In this document: positions 26,659 to 36,274 of the stretch, piece after piece
Position numbering within the stretch: position 1 is the stretch's first letter
Layout: the number at the start of each line of letters is the position of its first letter
Assembly (NCBI GenBank): GCA_023446735.1
Contig: JAEXPQ010000128.1
Coordinates: 1 to 62,045 of the forward strand
Direction: 5' to 3'
DNA from: Verrucomicrobiota bacterium
GTDB lineage: Bacteria; Verrucomicrobiota; Verrucomicrobiia; Opitutales; Opitutaceae
DNA: 62,045 nucleotides
Notes under the pieces: model-generated
The model's database searches: none
What the model saw: the letters and a program-made list of their open reading frames with translations, nothing else
What the model was told of the DNA's origin: nothing
Position numbers and translations under genes: made by a program

Positions 26659-28287
26659 GTGCCCATGTCCCCGCCCCACGACTCCCTCGCCCCCCTCCCC
26701 TCGTTCGATGTCCGCTCCTTCGGCGCCCGCGGCGACGGCGTCGCCCTGGCCCACCCGGGCATCAATGCCGCGATCGCGACGGCTGCCGATGCAGGCGGAG
26801 GTACGGTGGTCGTCCCCGCCGGCGACTACCTCTGCTACTCGATCCGCCTGCGCAGCCGGGTCACCCTGCAACTCGAAGCCGGCGCGACCCTGATCGCCGC
26901 CGATCCTCCTGCCGTCGGCCAAACCGGAGGGTACGACGCACCGGAGGACGGCCCGGTCAATCTGTTCCAGGACTTCGGGCACTCGCGTTTCCGCAACAGC
27001 CTGATCTGGGGAGAGGAGCTCGACACCGTTTCCATCGTCGGCCCCGGCCGGATCTACGGGCGAGGCCTCAGCCGCGGCAACGGTCGCATCGCGTCGCCGG
27101 TCGGAGTCATCGCCCCTCAGCCTCCCGGCCATCTGCCCGATGTCCTCGAGGCCGACGGACCGATCGACCCGGTCGAGACGCCGCCGGCCGGACCGTTCGG
27201 TTATCCCCATGGTCGCGATACTCTTCCGGCGGGCGTAGGCAACAAGGCCGTCGCGTTGCGCGCGTGCCGCAACGTCACGCTGCGCGATCTCACCATCTTG
27301 CACGGCGGCCATTTCGCGGTCCTCGCCACGGCCTGCGACACGGTGACGATCGACAACCTCCTGATCGACACCAACCGCGACGGCATAGACATCGACGCCT
27401 GCAGCAACGTCCGGATCTCCCGCTGTTCGGTCAACTCGCCGTGGGACGACGGCATTTGCATCAAGTCATCCTTCGGTGGGGGCGTCCTGCGCCCGGCCGA
27501 GAACATCACCGTGAGTGACTGCTACGTGAGCGGTTTCGAGGAGGGCACGCTCTACGACGGGCGCCGCTCGCGCGTGATCCGCCACCGCGGCGGCCCGATC
27601 GGTCGGATCAAGCTCGGCACCGAGGGCAGCGGCGGCTACCGCAACATCGCGATCACGAACTGTATCTTCGAATACTGCCGCGGTCTCGCGCTCGAGCAGG
27701 TCGACGGCGGCGTGATGGAGGACATCGTGGTGAACAACCTGACGATGCGCGACATCATGAACGCCCCGATCTTCGTGCGCGTCGGGGCGCGGTTGCGCTC
27801 CCCGGCGGCGCCCACCGCGCTGCCGACCAACCGCATCATCATTTCCCAGATCGTGGCCTCCGCGGTGGCTGCCGACCATGGGATCTTCATCGCCGGGCTC
27901 GAGAACGCTCCGGTGAACGAGCTCTCCCTCTCGGACATCCGCATCACCTACCAGGGCGGCGGCACGGCCGACGATGCCCGTCGCCCGGTACCGGAACTGC
28001 CCACCGGCTACCCCGAACCGTTTCTGTTCGGAGCCCTGCCCGCCTGGGGGCTAAACGCCCGCCACGCCACCGGGTTGGCCGTGCGCGCGCTCACCATCGA
28101 CACCGCCACTCCGGACGTCCGCCCGGCGGTTTGGCTCGAGGATGTCTGCGCCAGCGAGTTCGATGGCGTACGGACACCGCGGCGGGAACTGCAACGGGAC
28201 GAGTGGCGCGTCGTCGACAGTTGCGGTGTGATCCTGCACGACACGGCCGGTACCGACCTCGGCCGCGACGAATCCCGCCGCCGCTAG
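26659..28287 (+). CDS. Glycoside hydrolase family 28 (polygalacturonase-like) protein
   Basis: Right-handed beta-helix enzyme of the pectinase family, acting on galacturonan or rhamnogalacturonan fragments. At 542 residues it has the pectate-lyase-like start DVRSFGARGDGVA and the GH28 core NRDGIDIDACSNVRIS followed by PWDDGICIKSS, with the catalytic aspartates in place; a GTEGSGGYRNI segment matches the next conserved turn. The expected signal peptide is missing: the N-terminus is MPMSPPHDSLAPLP, so cytoplasmic action on imported oligomers is possible. It belongs to the same locus as the TonB receptor, MFS transporter and LacI regulator, and has the shared operator in front. Confidence 0.88.
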   Translation: MPMSPPHDSLAPLPSFDVRSFGARGDGVALAHPGINAAIATAADAGGGTVVVPAGDYLCYSIRLRSRVTLQLEAGATLIAADPPAVGQTGGYDAPEDGPVNLFQDFGHSRFRNSLIWGEELDTVSIVGPGRIYGRGLSRGNGRIASPVGVIAPQPPGHLPDVLEADGPIDPVETPPAGPFGYPHGRDTLPAGVGNKAVALRACRNVTLRDLTILHGGHFAVLATACDTVTIDNLLIDTNRDGIDIDACSNVRISRCSVNSPWDDGICIKSSFGGGVLRPAENITVSDCYVSGFEEGTLYDGRRSRVIRHRGGPIGRIKLGTEGSGGYRNIAITNCIFEYCRGLALEQVDGGVMEDIVVNNLTMRDIMNAPIFVRVGARLRSPAAPTALPTNRIIISQIVASAVAADHGIFIAGLENAPVNELSLSDIRITYQGGGTADDARRPVPELPTGYPEPFLFGALPAWGLNARHATGLAVRALTIDTATPDVRPAVWLEDVCASEFDGVRTPRRELQRDEWRVVDSCGVILHDTAGTDLGRDESRRR

Positions 28288-28465
28288 ATGCCGGCGCTTG
28301 TCGCCGGATCGTGTCATTTGTATTCATTGACTGAAGCGATCCCCGGCAAGCACTGCCCGCATCGGTGACCGGCGACGCGCTCTTCCGAGCGCGGACAATC
28401 GGTCTTCGGCCGCGAGTTGTGGGGCGCCCAAGCCCGCTTGATCGCGCCGACACCGCGCCCTGGGC

Positions 28466-31400
28466 TCACGGCAGCCGCTGCAATCCCTCGGCGCGGATCA
28501 CCCAGGTGCCGTCGTCGGGAAACCCCGGATGCGGACGAGGGCAGCCATCCCAACCGGCGACCATCAGCGCGATCGCGGCGAGGAACGCGCCGTTGGCGGG
28601 AAGATAGGCGGCGATCTCGCGTCTTCCGTCGGTCTGGCTTGCCTGCGCGCGGTCGCTGCCCTGCGGGCAATGGCCGTTGGGTAGGTACCGGTTGTTGGGG
28701 CCGTCGCGCAGCAGGACCTCCAGCGCGACCTCGGGCCGGTCGAGACGCGCGGCCGTCATTGCGATCATCGGGTAGTCCCAACCCCAGATCTTCGTCTGCC
28801 AGTCCCATTGGGTGAGCACCGCGTCGAGGGTGCGCTCCATCGTGCCGCGGTCGCCCGCGGCGGTCGGAGGGAGGAAGCCCCACGCCATCAGCATCGATGG
28901 GTGGTCGTGCCGACTGGCGGCGTTGTCCCAGGTGTCGGGCGTTGACTCGAGGGCGACATACTTCCCGTCCTTCGTCGGCAACGCGGCCAGCTGCTCCAGG
29001 AGCCCATCCCACCCGGCGTCGCGGCTCCGCCCGGCTCGCACGCGCCAGCGTTGCGCGGTCTCCAGGGCCCAACGCCAGTAGGCGAGCTCGAAACCGGGGT
29101 TGCGGCTTGTCGCCGGATCGTGGATTTCCTGGGCGCTCCAGAGCGGCGGGCCGAGCCCCTGTCGACCGGTCGCCGGATCGGGCACAAGCATCGAGGCAAG
29201 GCACTCCGCGGTCTCCGCAACGAGATCGTGGTACTTCGCCAGGTTTTCCGCCGACGGCGATTGCCGCAGCAGCAACTGCGCGAGGTAGATCGGGTGCGCC
29301 TGATTCCAGACGATGAGCGGATTACCGCCGGGACTCTCGCGGTGGTCCGGCCCGACCATCTTCGCCCAACGCGCGCCCCGCAGCCCGCGGGCGAACGCGA
29401 GCGTCCGCGCCTCCGGGAGGTGGGCAGCGTACCAGTCCAGGCTGCGCGCGGCGAGTTCAGGCTGCCCCCAGAGCACGAAATGCGCGGCATGCCACCAGAG
29501 CATCTCGGTGTGGTGCTTGCCGTACCAGGTGTTGCAAGTGAGCCCACTCTCCTGCGGCGGCACAGCGCCGTTGCACTGCACAGCCGTCAGGTAGCGCGAG
29601 AGAATGATCCGCTCCTCCACCCTGGACGCGAGCGGGTTGGAACTGCCGCTGAAATCCACCGCCGCCCCACCCTGCCAGAAACGCCTCCAATGGGCGGCCG
29701 AGGCCTTCTCCACCACCGCGACCTTCGTGACGGCCTCGGAGCGCGGCGTGAACGCGGCGGCGTACGCCAGCGTAAGGTCCAATCGGGCTTCACCGTCGTC
29801 GGGTGAGATCGTGAATGCATGCGTTCCGTCCGCTCGCAACGGCCGGCTGCTTGTGACGTAATAGGTCATATTCCCGACCGCTCGCTCGATCAACCCGTCG
29901 GCGAGCAATCTCGTGGAATGCGTCTCCGGCCGGCTCCAGTCCAGCGCGGGGGTGTTTTTCACGCCCTGGTCGTGTCCGCGAGGAAAGGCCAGCCGCACGC
30001 GAAGCCTTCCCTGGCGCACCAGCTCCGAATCCACCTGCACCGCGAGTCGGTCGCAGCGCGGATCGCATGCCGTCGTCACCCGCACCGGCACGCCGCCGAG
30101 TTTGAAGCGGCTGGTGATGATGCCGGTCCAGAGATCGAGCACCTGCTCCGGTTCTTGGATATCGGCCTGCGTCAGCGCTCCTCCCCCGGGCGTATCCCAC
30201 TCCAGCGCGAGCCGACCGAGCGGATGGAGACGCGGATTGCGCCGCAGCCAATCGCCGGCCGGGGTCGCGGCCCGGGTCGGGTAGCCGACAACGCGGCCGT
30301 CCGCCTGCACAAAGTCCTGGTTGGTGTCGTCGAGCGTGAATCCCTCCGGGTTCGGGTCGGTCGCCCAACACCAGCGGGCCAGCGTCTCGAGCGGAATGCC
30401 TTCGCGCCAGTACTGTTCGCCGAAGGATTGCAGCCCCGTGAGGTCGACCGTGAAGGCGAAACCGCCGTTGCCGACCGTGAGCGGGGCGGCGGGATCGACG
30501 CGGCGCACCACCGGATTGTGGCGCCGGACCAGCGCCTCGCGATCAATCGGTGTCGCGTCGGGAAACAGGACCGGCACCGGTTCATCTCCCGGCGCGAAAC
30601 GCAAATGGTCGAAGTCGGCCGCACCGCCTCCCGCGCCGTAGCAGAACAGCGCGATCCGCGCGCCCTTCCACTGTCCGGACCGAAGCGTGAACGTCGCCCC
30701 GGCGTCGGCGTAGGTCGCGCCATCGAGGCTGTAGGCCAGGCGCGCCGTGGCCCCCCGATACTCGGCCCGTAACCAGACTTCGCGCCCAGCGCCCAGAGCA
30801 ACCGAACCGCCGCTCCACCCCAGCAGCCAGCCGGACGACGCGTGCTCGATCCCGACCCACTCGAACGCCTTGCCGCACTGGAACGCCAGACCCGCACGCT
30901 GGCCGGGAGACAACTGCGCCCCGTCGAGCTTCACCACGAAGACTCCTTCCTGCCCCCACAACTTCTGCGTGAGCGTGTTCCGCGCGTGCGCGAGATCCGG
31001 CGCAGCCAGCCCGCGCAGACGCAGCCACCCCGGGCGTGCGACGAGCGACCAAGCTTCGGCGACCGGGTTGTGGTTCCACTGCCATTGGTGCTCCAGGATG
31101 GCCCCGTCGAATTCGTCCGAGACTTTCGGATGCGCAATCGGGACGGGGGAGGCGACCGCGGGCTTGCGCGCGGTCTGGACCGGCCGACCCACGGCGCCGA
31201 AAACCGGCCAACCATCGTGCCAACGCACGGGTTGGAGGTGGCAGACCCGCCCGAGATGCCCCGCGGACTTGAAGCCGACGAACCACGATTCGCCGCTTTC
31301 CAGTTCGACGATCCCGCCCTGATGGGGCCCGCCGTCGGGGACGACGACACGTCGTTCGTACGGGCCGCGGAGGTTGCGCGAGCGCAGGACGGATTGGCCG

Positions 31401-32077
31401 CCCGTCTCCACCCCACCCTCCGGCAACGAGAGGTAGTACCATCCATCGCGCTTGAAGAGCTTCGGCCCCTCGGCCACCGGACCGCGGTAGATCTCCTCGC
31501 CTTCGTCGAGCAACCGAGTGCCATCGGCTGCCATCCGGTGGAGGTAGATCGGACCGGCGCCGAGTCGCCCGCGCACCAGGTAGGCCTGCCCGTCGTCGTC
31601 CCAGAACGGGCACGGATCCTCCCATTGGTCCGCGGTCTCCACCGTGACCGGCCCCGACCACGGGCCGGCCGGGTCGGTCGCGGTCCAGAGGAACAAGCCC
31701 TCGTGCGGCGTGCAGACGTAGAGGAAGAATCTCCCGTCGTGGTACCGCAGCGACGGCGCCCACGTGCCCTCGCCGTAGCCCTGCATCGTATCGAACTTCG
31801 CCGCCACCGGCAGATGATCGAAGACGCGCGCCAACACCCTCCAGTTCACCAGGTCGCGCGAATGCAGCACCTGGATGCCCATGAAATGGAACTCCGAGGC
31901 GACGAGGTAGAAGTCGTCGCCAACGCGGATCACGTCCGGATCGGAATAGTCGGCCGGCAGGATCGGGTTGCGGAACGTGCCATCGCCCTGATCCCCCCAC
32001 GGCCGCGCCCCACCCGCTCCAGCAAACGTCTGGATCGACAGGCCGACGACCAGGGCGAGAACGAGGCGCAGGTGCAC
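28466..32077 (-). CDS. GH43 glycosidase fused to a six-hairpin (GH65-like) domain
   Basis: Secreted two-enzyme fusion of 1203 residues. A signal peptide (about 1-22) is followed by a GH43 five-blade propeller (about 30-310) with the three acidic residues in DYSDPDVIRVGDDFYL, WEDPCPFWDDD and GPVAEGPKLF; this arrangement is that of beta-xylosidase/arabinofuranosidase members. A concanavalin-like beta-sandwich (about 325-510; VSDEFDGAILEHQWQW) follows, as in GH43 enzymes with a C2 domain. Residues about 520-1203 form an alpha/alpha-barrel-type region with TVGNGGFAFTVDLTGLQSF and NTWYGKHHTEMLWWHAAH, similar to GH65-like proteins of Bacteroidetes. The stop is 177 bases from the convergent GH28 stop; MFS lies 15 bases upstream in the same operon. 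Confidence 0.85.
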   Translation of the reverse strand: MHLRLVLALVVGLSIQTFAGAGGARPWGDQGDGTFRNPILPADYSDPDVIRVGDDFYLVASEFHFMGIQVLHSRDLVNWRVLARVFDHLPVAAKFDTMQGYGEGTWAPSLRYHDGRFFLYVCTPHEGLFLWTATDPAGPWSGPVTVETADQWEDPCPFWDDDGQAYLVRGRLGAGPIYLHRMAADGTRLLDEGEEIYRGPVAEGPKLFKRDGWYYLSLPEGGVETGGQSVLRSRNLRGPYERRVVVPDGGPHQGGIVELESGESWFVGFKSAGHLGRVCHLQPVRWHDGWPVFGAVGRPVQTARKPAVASPVPIAHPKVSDEFDGAILEHQWQWNHNPVAEAWSLVARPGWLRLRGLAAPDLAHARNTLTQKLWGQEGVFVVKLDGAQLSPGQRAGLAFQCGKAFEWVGIEHASSGWLLGWSGGSVALGAGREVWLRAEYRGATARLAYSLDGATYADAGATFTLRSGQWKGARIALFCYGAGGGAADFDHLRFAPGDEPVPVLFPDATPIDREALVRRHNPVVRRVDPAAPLTVGNGGFAFTVDLTGLQSFGEQYWREGIPLETLARWCWATDPNPEGFTLDDTNQDFVQADGRVVGYPTRAATPAGDWLRRNPRLHPLGRLALEWDTPGGGALTQADIQEPEQVLDLWTGIITSRFKLGGVPVRVTTACDPRCDRLAVQVDSELVRQGRLRVRLAFPRGHDQGVKNTPALDWSRPETHSTRLLADGLIERAVGNMTYYVTSSRPLRADGTHAFTISPDDGEARLDLTLAYAAAFTPRSEAVTKVAVVEKASAAHWRRFWQGGAAVDFSGSSNPLASRVEERIILSRYLTAVQCNGAVPPQESGLTCNTWYGKHHTEMLWWHAAHFVLWGQPELAARSLDWYAAHLPEARTLAFARGLRGARWAKMVGPDHRESPGGNPLIVWNQAHPIYLAQLLLRQSPSAENLAKYHDLVAETAECLASMLVPDPATGRQGLGPPLWSAQEIHDPATSRNPGFELAYWRWALETAQRWRVRAGRSRDAGWDGLLEQLAALPTKDGKYVALESTPDTWDNAASRHDHPSMLMAWGFLPPTAAGDRGTMERTLDAVLTQWDWQTKIWGWDYPMIAMTAARLDRPEVALEVLLRDGPNNRYLPNGHCPQGSDRAQASQTDGRREIAAYLPANGAFLAAIALMVAGWDGCPRPHPGFPDDGTWVIRAEGLQRLP

Positions 32078-32092
32078 GGGAAAGGGCTGCGT

Positions 32093-33556
32093 TCAGAGCG
32101 GAGCCACGTAGCCCGCGCGCCCGCCCAGTCGGTCGCGGTGGCCGCGCACCTTGAGCACGCCGAACCACGCCGCGCCGAAGAGGAGCGCCATCATCAGATT
32201 CAGCAGCCGGTACCGCCCGCAAGCCACCTCGCCGACCAGCGGAAGGGAGAACGTGAAGCTCCAGCCCTGCAGCGCGTCGAACGTCCAGCCCACGAAGGGC
32301 ATCACCAGCGCGCCGATCACCACGGACTGGAGGATCGTGTTGGCGCCCGCGAGCTGGCTGTAGCGCTGCGGATGGAAGATCTCCTGCGTGAGCTTCAGCT
32401 GGGCGACCATGATGGTCCAGAACGCGATCCCGGCCAGGAGCGTCGACCAGAGGTAGCTGACCGGCCCGACCACGAGGAAGAACGACGCCGCATAACACAC
32501 GGTGATGGCGACCAGGCTCCAGCGCAGGACCTCGATCGAGCCCTTCCGATCGATGAGTCGTCCCATCGGATACGCGAGGAAGACCCACGCCAACATCGGC
32601 CAGCTGCGCAGCCGACCCACCATCCCGAGATCCAGGCCGAGCTCCTCGCGAGGAAAGAAGACGACGTAGGCCGAGAGTCCGAGATGCACACTGTAGAGGC
32701 AGATGCGCACGAAGTACGTCCACAGGTAGACCGGATGCCGGTAGGACTCGCGCACGAAGACTTTCGCCGCGGCGACAAAGCGGGAGCCGAGCGACGACTC
32801 GGCCCGGCCCGGCGGCTCCGTGGCCGGCGATTCCGCCGCGGGATAGGTGCCCTCGCGCACGAACCAGCAGATGGCGAGGAAGCCCACGAGATTGAGCACC
32901 GCGATTCCGACGAAGATCGGGCGGCTGTGCGTCTCCGCGTAGCCGAGCAACCAGTAGTTGATCGCGAAGGTGCTCAGCGCCCCGAAGAGCCGGAAAAGCG
33001 AAAGGAAAAGCCCCATCTGACCATCCGGAACGACATCGCGCACGAGTCCGAAGAAGGTGACGTTGGTCGCGGTCTGCACCGCGCGGTAGAGGAAGACGAG
33101 AAGCGCGAAGGTCGCCACCACCGACGTCACGGGAAGCATCTCGAGCAGGCCGCCCAACCCGGCCTGCTCCAGCCACCGGGCGAACTCCGGCGAGAAGGGC
33201 GTGAGAGCCAGAAAGACGGTGACGAACGGAATCGTGAGAAACAGGATCGGGATCCGGCGGCCCCAGCGCGTGCGCAGGCGATCCGAGTAGTAGCCCAGGG
33301 GCGGCATGATGAGCGCCTGGAGCACCATGTTGAACGTGACGATGATGATGCCGATCGCGGTATTTGAGGCGCCGTGCGCCTTCAGGATCACCGGCAGGAT
33401 CGTCGGTTCGATGTTGTCGATCAATGTGAACACGACATCGCCCCAGAGCAGCCACCCGAACACGCCGATCAGCCCGCGCCGGTCGTAGGTGAGCGAGCCG
33501 GCACGATAGACGGGAGCGCCACCGGAGGCGGAGGGAGCGGGAGGCGAGGAAGACAT
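32093..33556 (-). CDS. MFS transporter (sugar/glycoside permease type)
   Basis: Major facilitator of 487 residues with 12 predicted membrane segments. The loop after segment 2 has the MFS motif GYYSDRLRTRWGRRIP and the sixth-seventh loop is hydrophilic (PAAESPATEPPGRAES). The first part, GWLLWGDVVFTLIDNIEP, is typical of SLC45/GPH-like sugar transporters in carbohydrate loci. The start MSSSPPAPSAS follows a stretch of 174 non-coding bases after the TonB receptor. It would import the products of the secreted GH43 fusion. Substrate not determined. Confidence 0.87.
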   Translation of the reverse strand: MSSSPPAPSASGGAPVYRAGSLTYDRRGLIGVFGWLLWGDVVFTLIDNIEPTILPVILKAHGASNTAIGIIIVTFNMVLQALIMPPLGYYSDRLRTRWGRRIPILFLTIPFVTVFLALTPFSPEFARWLEQAGLGGLLEMLPVTSVVATFALLVFLYRAVQTATNVTFFGLVRDVVPDGQMGLFLSLFRLFGALSTFAINYWLLGYAETHSRPIFVGIAVLNLVGFLAICWFVREGTYPAAESPATEPPGRAESSLGSRFVAAAKVFVRESYRHPVYLWTYFVRICLYSVHLGLSAYVVFFPREELGLDLGMVGRLRSWPMLAWVFLAYPMGRLIDRKGSIEVLRWSLVAITVCYAASFFLVVGPVSYLWSTLLAGIAFWTIMVAQLKLTQEIFHPQRYSQLAGANTILQSVVIGALVMPFVGWTFDALQGWSFTFSLPLVGEVACGRYRLLNLMMALLFGAAWFGVLKVRGHRDRLGGRAGYVAPL

Positions 33557-33731
33557 GGGTTGGGGCGAGGAGCCCGGCCGGGGCCGACCAGAACGGACGA
33601 GAGCCGGGAGAGCAATCGGGGGATTGGGCGCGAACGGCGTCCGGCGGTCCGCCATCGCGAACCGCCGGGCGGCTGGCCGACCGCCACGGGCTGGGGCCGA
33701 AGCCCCTCCCCCGCGGCGACTCCCGGCGAGA

Positions 33732-36041
33732 CTAGAAGGCGATGGTGGTCGAGAGTCGGAAGTTGATGCCGGTCGCGGTGGTGATGCCGGTGCCCGACAC
33801 GCGTCCGCCCGCCACCGCGATGTAGCCTTTCTTGTCGAAAAGATTGTCGATGTTGAGCCGCGTGGAGATGAACTTGTTCCACCGGTACGAGACCGTGGCC
33901 GAGGCCAGCGTCTGTGGCTCGAGGAAGAAGCTCGTCTTGCCGACCACGTTGAGCGGCGTGTAGTTGATCGGCACATCACCGGCGCGGCGGCCGACATGGG
34001 TCACGCCGAGGGTGAGGCCGAGGCCCTTGAACGCCCCGTCGTCGAAGCGATAGTTGAACATGAGGCTGGCGGTCTCGTCGGCCACGCCGCGGACATGGCG
34101 GCCGAGGGAGTCGCGCATCTTCAGGTGGGCGTAGCTGGCCATGGCGGAGAGGTTCGGCGTGAGGCTGCCGGCGAGCTCGAACTCGAGCCCGTCGTTGCTG
34201 AGGTCCGAGACGAGCTGCTCCGGGGCGGTCGGATCGGTCTGCCGGGCGGGGTTCGGGACCGTCACGTTGGTCTGGTCGATCTTGAACCAGTTGCCGTTGA
34301 AAGAGAGCTTCTGGTTGAAGAACTCGGTCTTGAAGCCGGCCTCGTCCTGCACGCCGTCGCGCCAGAGCGGGGCGTTGTTGGCGATCACCGGCGAGGAGTT
34401 GGTCGAGTGGCTGTAGTAGAGCGAGATGTTCTTCCGCACCTTGAATAGCGCGCTCGCCGACCACATCGTCTTGTCGTCGACGAGGCGGCCGGTCTGGGCG
34501 TCGGTGAGGGCGTTCCAAGTCTTGGTCGTGGTGCCGTAGTTCAGGATGCCGCCCGTGAGGTAGAGCCGGTCATCGAAGAACCCGAAGCGCTGGTTGAGGT
34601 AGAGCTGGCGGTTCCGGTAGGAACTGCCGTTGCGATAGGAGAAGCTCGCCGGGTAGCTCGGATACACGGAGACCTTCGGGTTGGAGAGGTCGATCAGGAT
34701 CGAGCCATTCGGGGTGTTCTTGTTGCGGGTGTCCGCCTCCTGGTAGCTGAGTGCGGCGCCCGCGACGGTCTGGGAGCTCACCGCGCCGAAGACGTAGTTG
34801 GCCACCGTGTCGGCCTGGAGGTTGCCCGTGCGCCGCGTCGTCCATTGCTTGTCGCCGCGCGCCGGGATGGCGTGGGGATTGAAGAACGACGAGAACGTCG
34901 CGATGTAGGGGTTGCTCGCCGCGTCGTGCGCCAGCGAGGGCGTCGTCAACGCCCACGTGTAGTCCTGCGTCAGCTCACCGGTGTATGGGTTGTAGCGGTT
35001 GTTGAGGCCCGGCGTCCCGAGAAACTGCTGGTCGGAATCTTCGTAGTAGTAGCGGCCGTTGGCCGCGAACCGGAAGCTGATGTGCTTGTTGAAGCTCGTG
35101 GTGAGCGTGGTGAACAGATCCGCGCTGCGGGTGCCGACATGGCTCCACGGCTGAATGCCGTTGAGAGACTTGTGGCCGATGCCTGGGGCCAGATACGGAC
35201 TGTCGGTCTGCGCCGTCACCTTCGGGTCCAGGATCAGGAGCGGCTCGCGGAAGATCCAATGCTCGGCGCCGATGAACTTCACGGTGAGGAGCGTCCGATC
35301 GGAGACCTTCCAGGAGAACATCGGAGCGAGGGCCTTGCCCTTGATCTTGGCCTCCGACGACCAGTAGCGCCGGGAGTCCTGGTACGAGCCGACGAGGCGG
35401 TAGGCCATGGAGTCGTTCGGGCCGAAGGGGGCGCTCACGTCGAGCGTGGCCTTCTGCGCGTCGTAGAGACCGAACTGGGTCGTGAACGTGCGCTGCGTGC
35501 GAAACAGCGGGGACTTCGTGACGACGTTGATCGAGCCGCCCGGCGCGCCCGCGGGGGACAGGATGGCGTTGGGGCCCTTGGCGACCTCGAGGCGCTCGAT
35601 CACCGACTCCTCGATGTTGTCGGCGTCGGCGGACTGGAGGAAGTTGTCGACCGTCCGGGCGCCGTTCTGGGTCTCGAAGCCGCGGATGATCATGCGGTCC
35701 TGGAACTGGATCCCGCGGCCTTCCTGCACGCCGGCCACGTAGCGGGCGACGTCGAAGAGGCGGCCCGGGGCCACGTCGTCCATCATGTCGCGGGTGATGA
35801 CCGAGATCGAGCTGGGGGTATCGATCAACGGCGCGCGCACGCGTACCGCCGAAATCGCGTCTGCCGAGCGGTAGCGGTCCTCGGACTGGGTCGACACGGT
35901 GAACTCCGGGAGGACGTACACCTCCTCGTCGACGACCGCGGGGGCGGTGGCTCCGGGTTGGGAGGTCTGGGCGAAGCCTGTGGCCGTGAGCAGGCAACAG
36001 GCGAGCGGCGCGAAACGCCGGGCTGCGGGAACTGAACACAT
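33732..36041 (-). CDS. TonB-dependent outer-membrane receptor
   Basis: Outer-membrane 22-strand barrel importing carbohydrate or siderophore with TonB energy. The 769-residue protein has a signal peptide, a TonB-box-like segment VLPEFTVSTQ, a plug with PSSISVITRDMMDD and MIIRGFETQNGARTV, and barrel strands ending in the aromatic INFRLSTTIAF. The VLPEFTVS form is common in Opitutaceae receptors. I chose the ATG at 36041 (MCSVPAARR) since it opens the signal peptide; one 24 bases upstream is possible. It is the first gene of the receptor-MFS-GH43 unit and is divergent from lacI, so sugar import is more likely than iron. Confidence 0.93.
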   Translation of the reverse strand: MCSVPAARRFAPLACCLLTATGFAQTSQPGATAPAVVDEEVYVLPEFTVSTQSEDRYRSADAISAVRVRAPLIDTPSSISVITRDMMDDVAPGRLFDVARYVAGVQEGRGIQFQDRMIIRGFETQNGARTVDNFLQSADADNIEESVIERLEVAKGPNAILSPAGAPGGSINVVTKSPLFRTQRTFTTQFGLYDAQKATLDVSAPFGPNDSMAYRLVGSYQDSRRYWSSEAKIKGKALAPMFSWKVSDRTLLTVKFIGAEHWIFREPLLILDPKVTAQTDSPYLAPGIGHKSLNGIQPWSHVGTRSADLFTTLTTSFNKHISFRFAANGRYYYEDSDQQFLGTPGLNNRYNPYTGELTQDYTWALTTPSLAHDAASNPYIATFSSFFNPHAIPARGDKQWTTRRTGNLQADTVANYVFGAVSSQTVAGAALSYQEADTRNKNTPNGSILIDLSNPKVSVYPSYPASFSYRNGSSYRNRQLYLNQRFGFFDDRLYLTGGILNYGTTTKTWNALTDAQTGRLVDDKTMWSASALFKVRKNISLYYSHSTNSSPVIANNAPLWRDGVQDEAGFKTEFFNQKLSFNGNWFKIDQTNVTVPNPARQTDPTAPEQLVSDLSNDGLEFELAGSLTPNLSAMASYAHLKMRDSLGRHVRGVADETASLMFNYRFDDGAFKGLGLTLGVTHVGRRAGDVPINYTPLNVVGKTSFFLEPQTLASATVSYRWNKFISTRLNIDNLFDKKGYIAVAGGRVSGTGITTATGINFRLSTTIAF

Positions 36042-36218
36042 GGGATATCGGGGGTTGGGGGTCACGTCCGTGGGAGCGGGACTGCGCCGTTCGCACCGCG
36101 GGCGGTGGTGTCATCGCCCGGCGTCGCGTCCGGCTGGTTGGGTGTTTGCAGGTCGGGCGGGGGGAAGGACCGACGCCGCGATGTGAACCCAGCGCGGCCG
36201 GCGCAGCCAGCCCCCCCG

Positions 36219-36233
36219 GGCTTTCCACGTAAA
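36219..36233 (-). promoter_or_regulatory. LacI-type operator candidate between receptor and lacI
   Basis: Reverse complement TTTACGTGGAAAGCC, identical to 26556-26570. Its position 42 bases upstream of the lacI start, in the shared divergent region, suits autoregulation and control of the receptor operon. Confidence 0.55.
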
Positions 36234-36274
36234 ACCCGGTTGCCCTTTCCGGGCGCGCGGCTTCGAGTCGCCGC

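Noticed and set aside
30842..33367. Long plus-strand open frame opposite the GH43 fusion and MFS genes
   Set aside because: Spans two real genes on the other strand and encodes His/Arg/Glu-rich low-complexity sequence.
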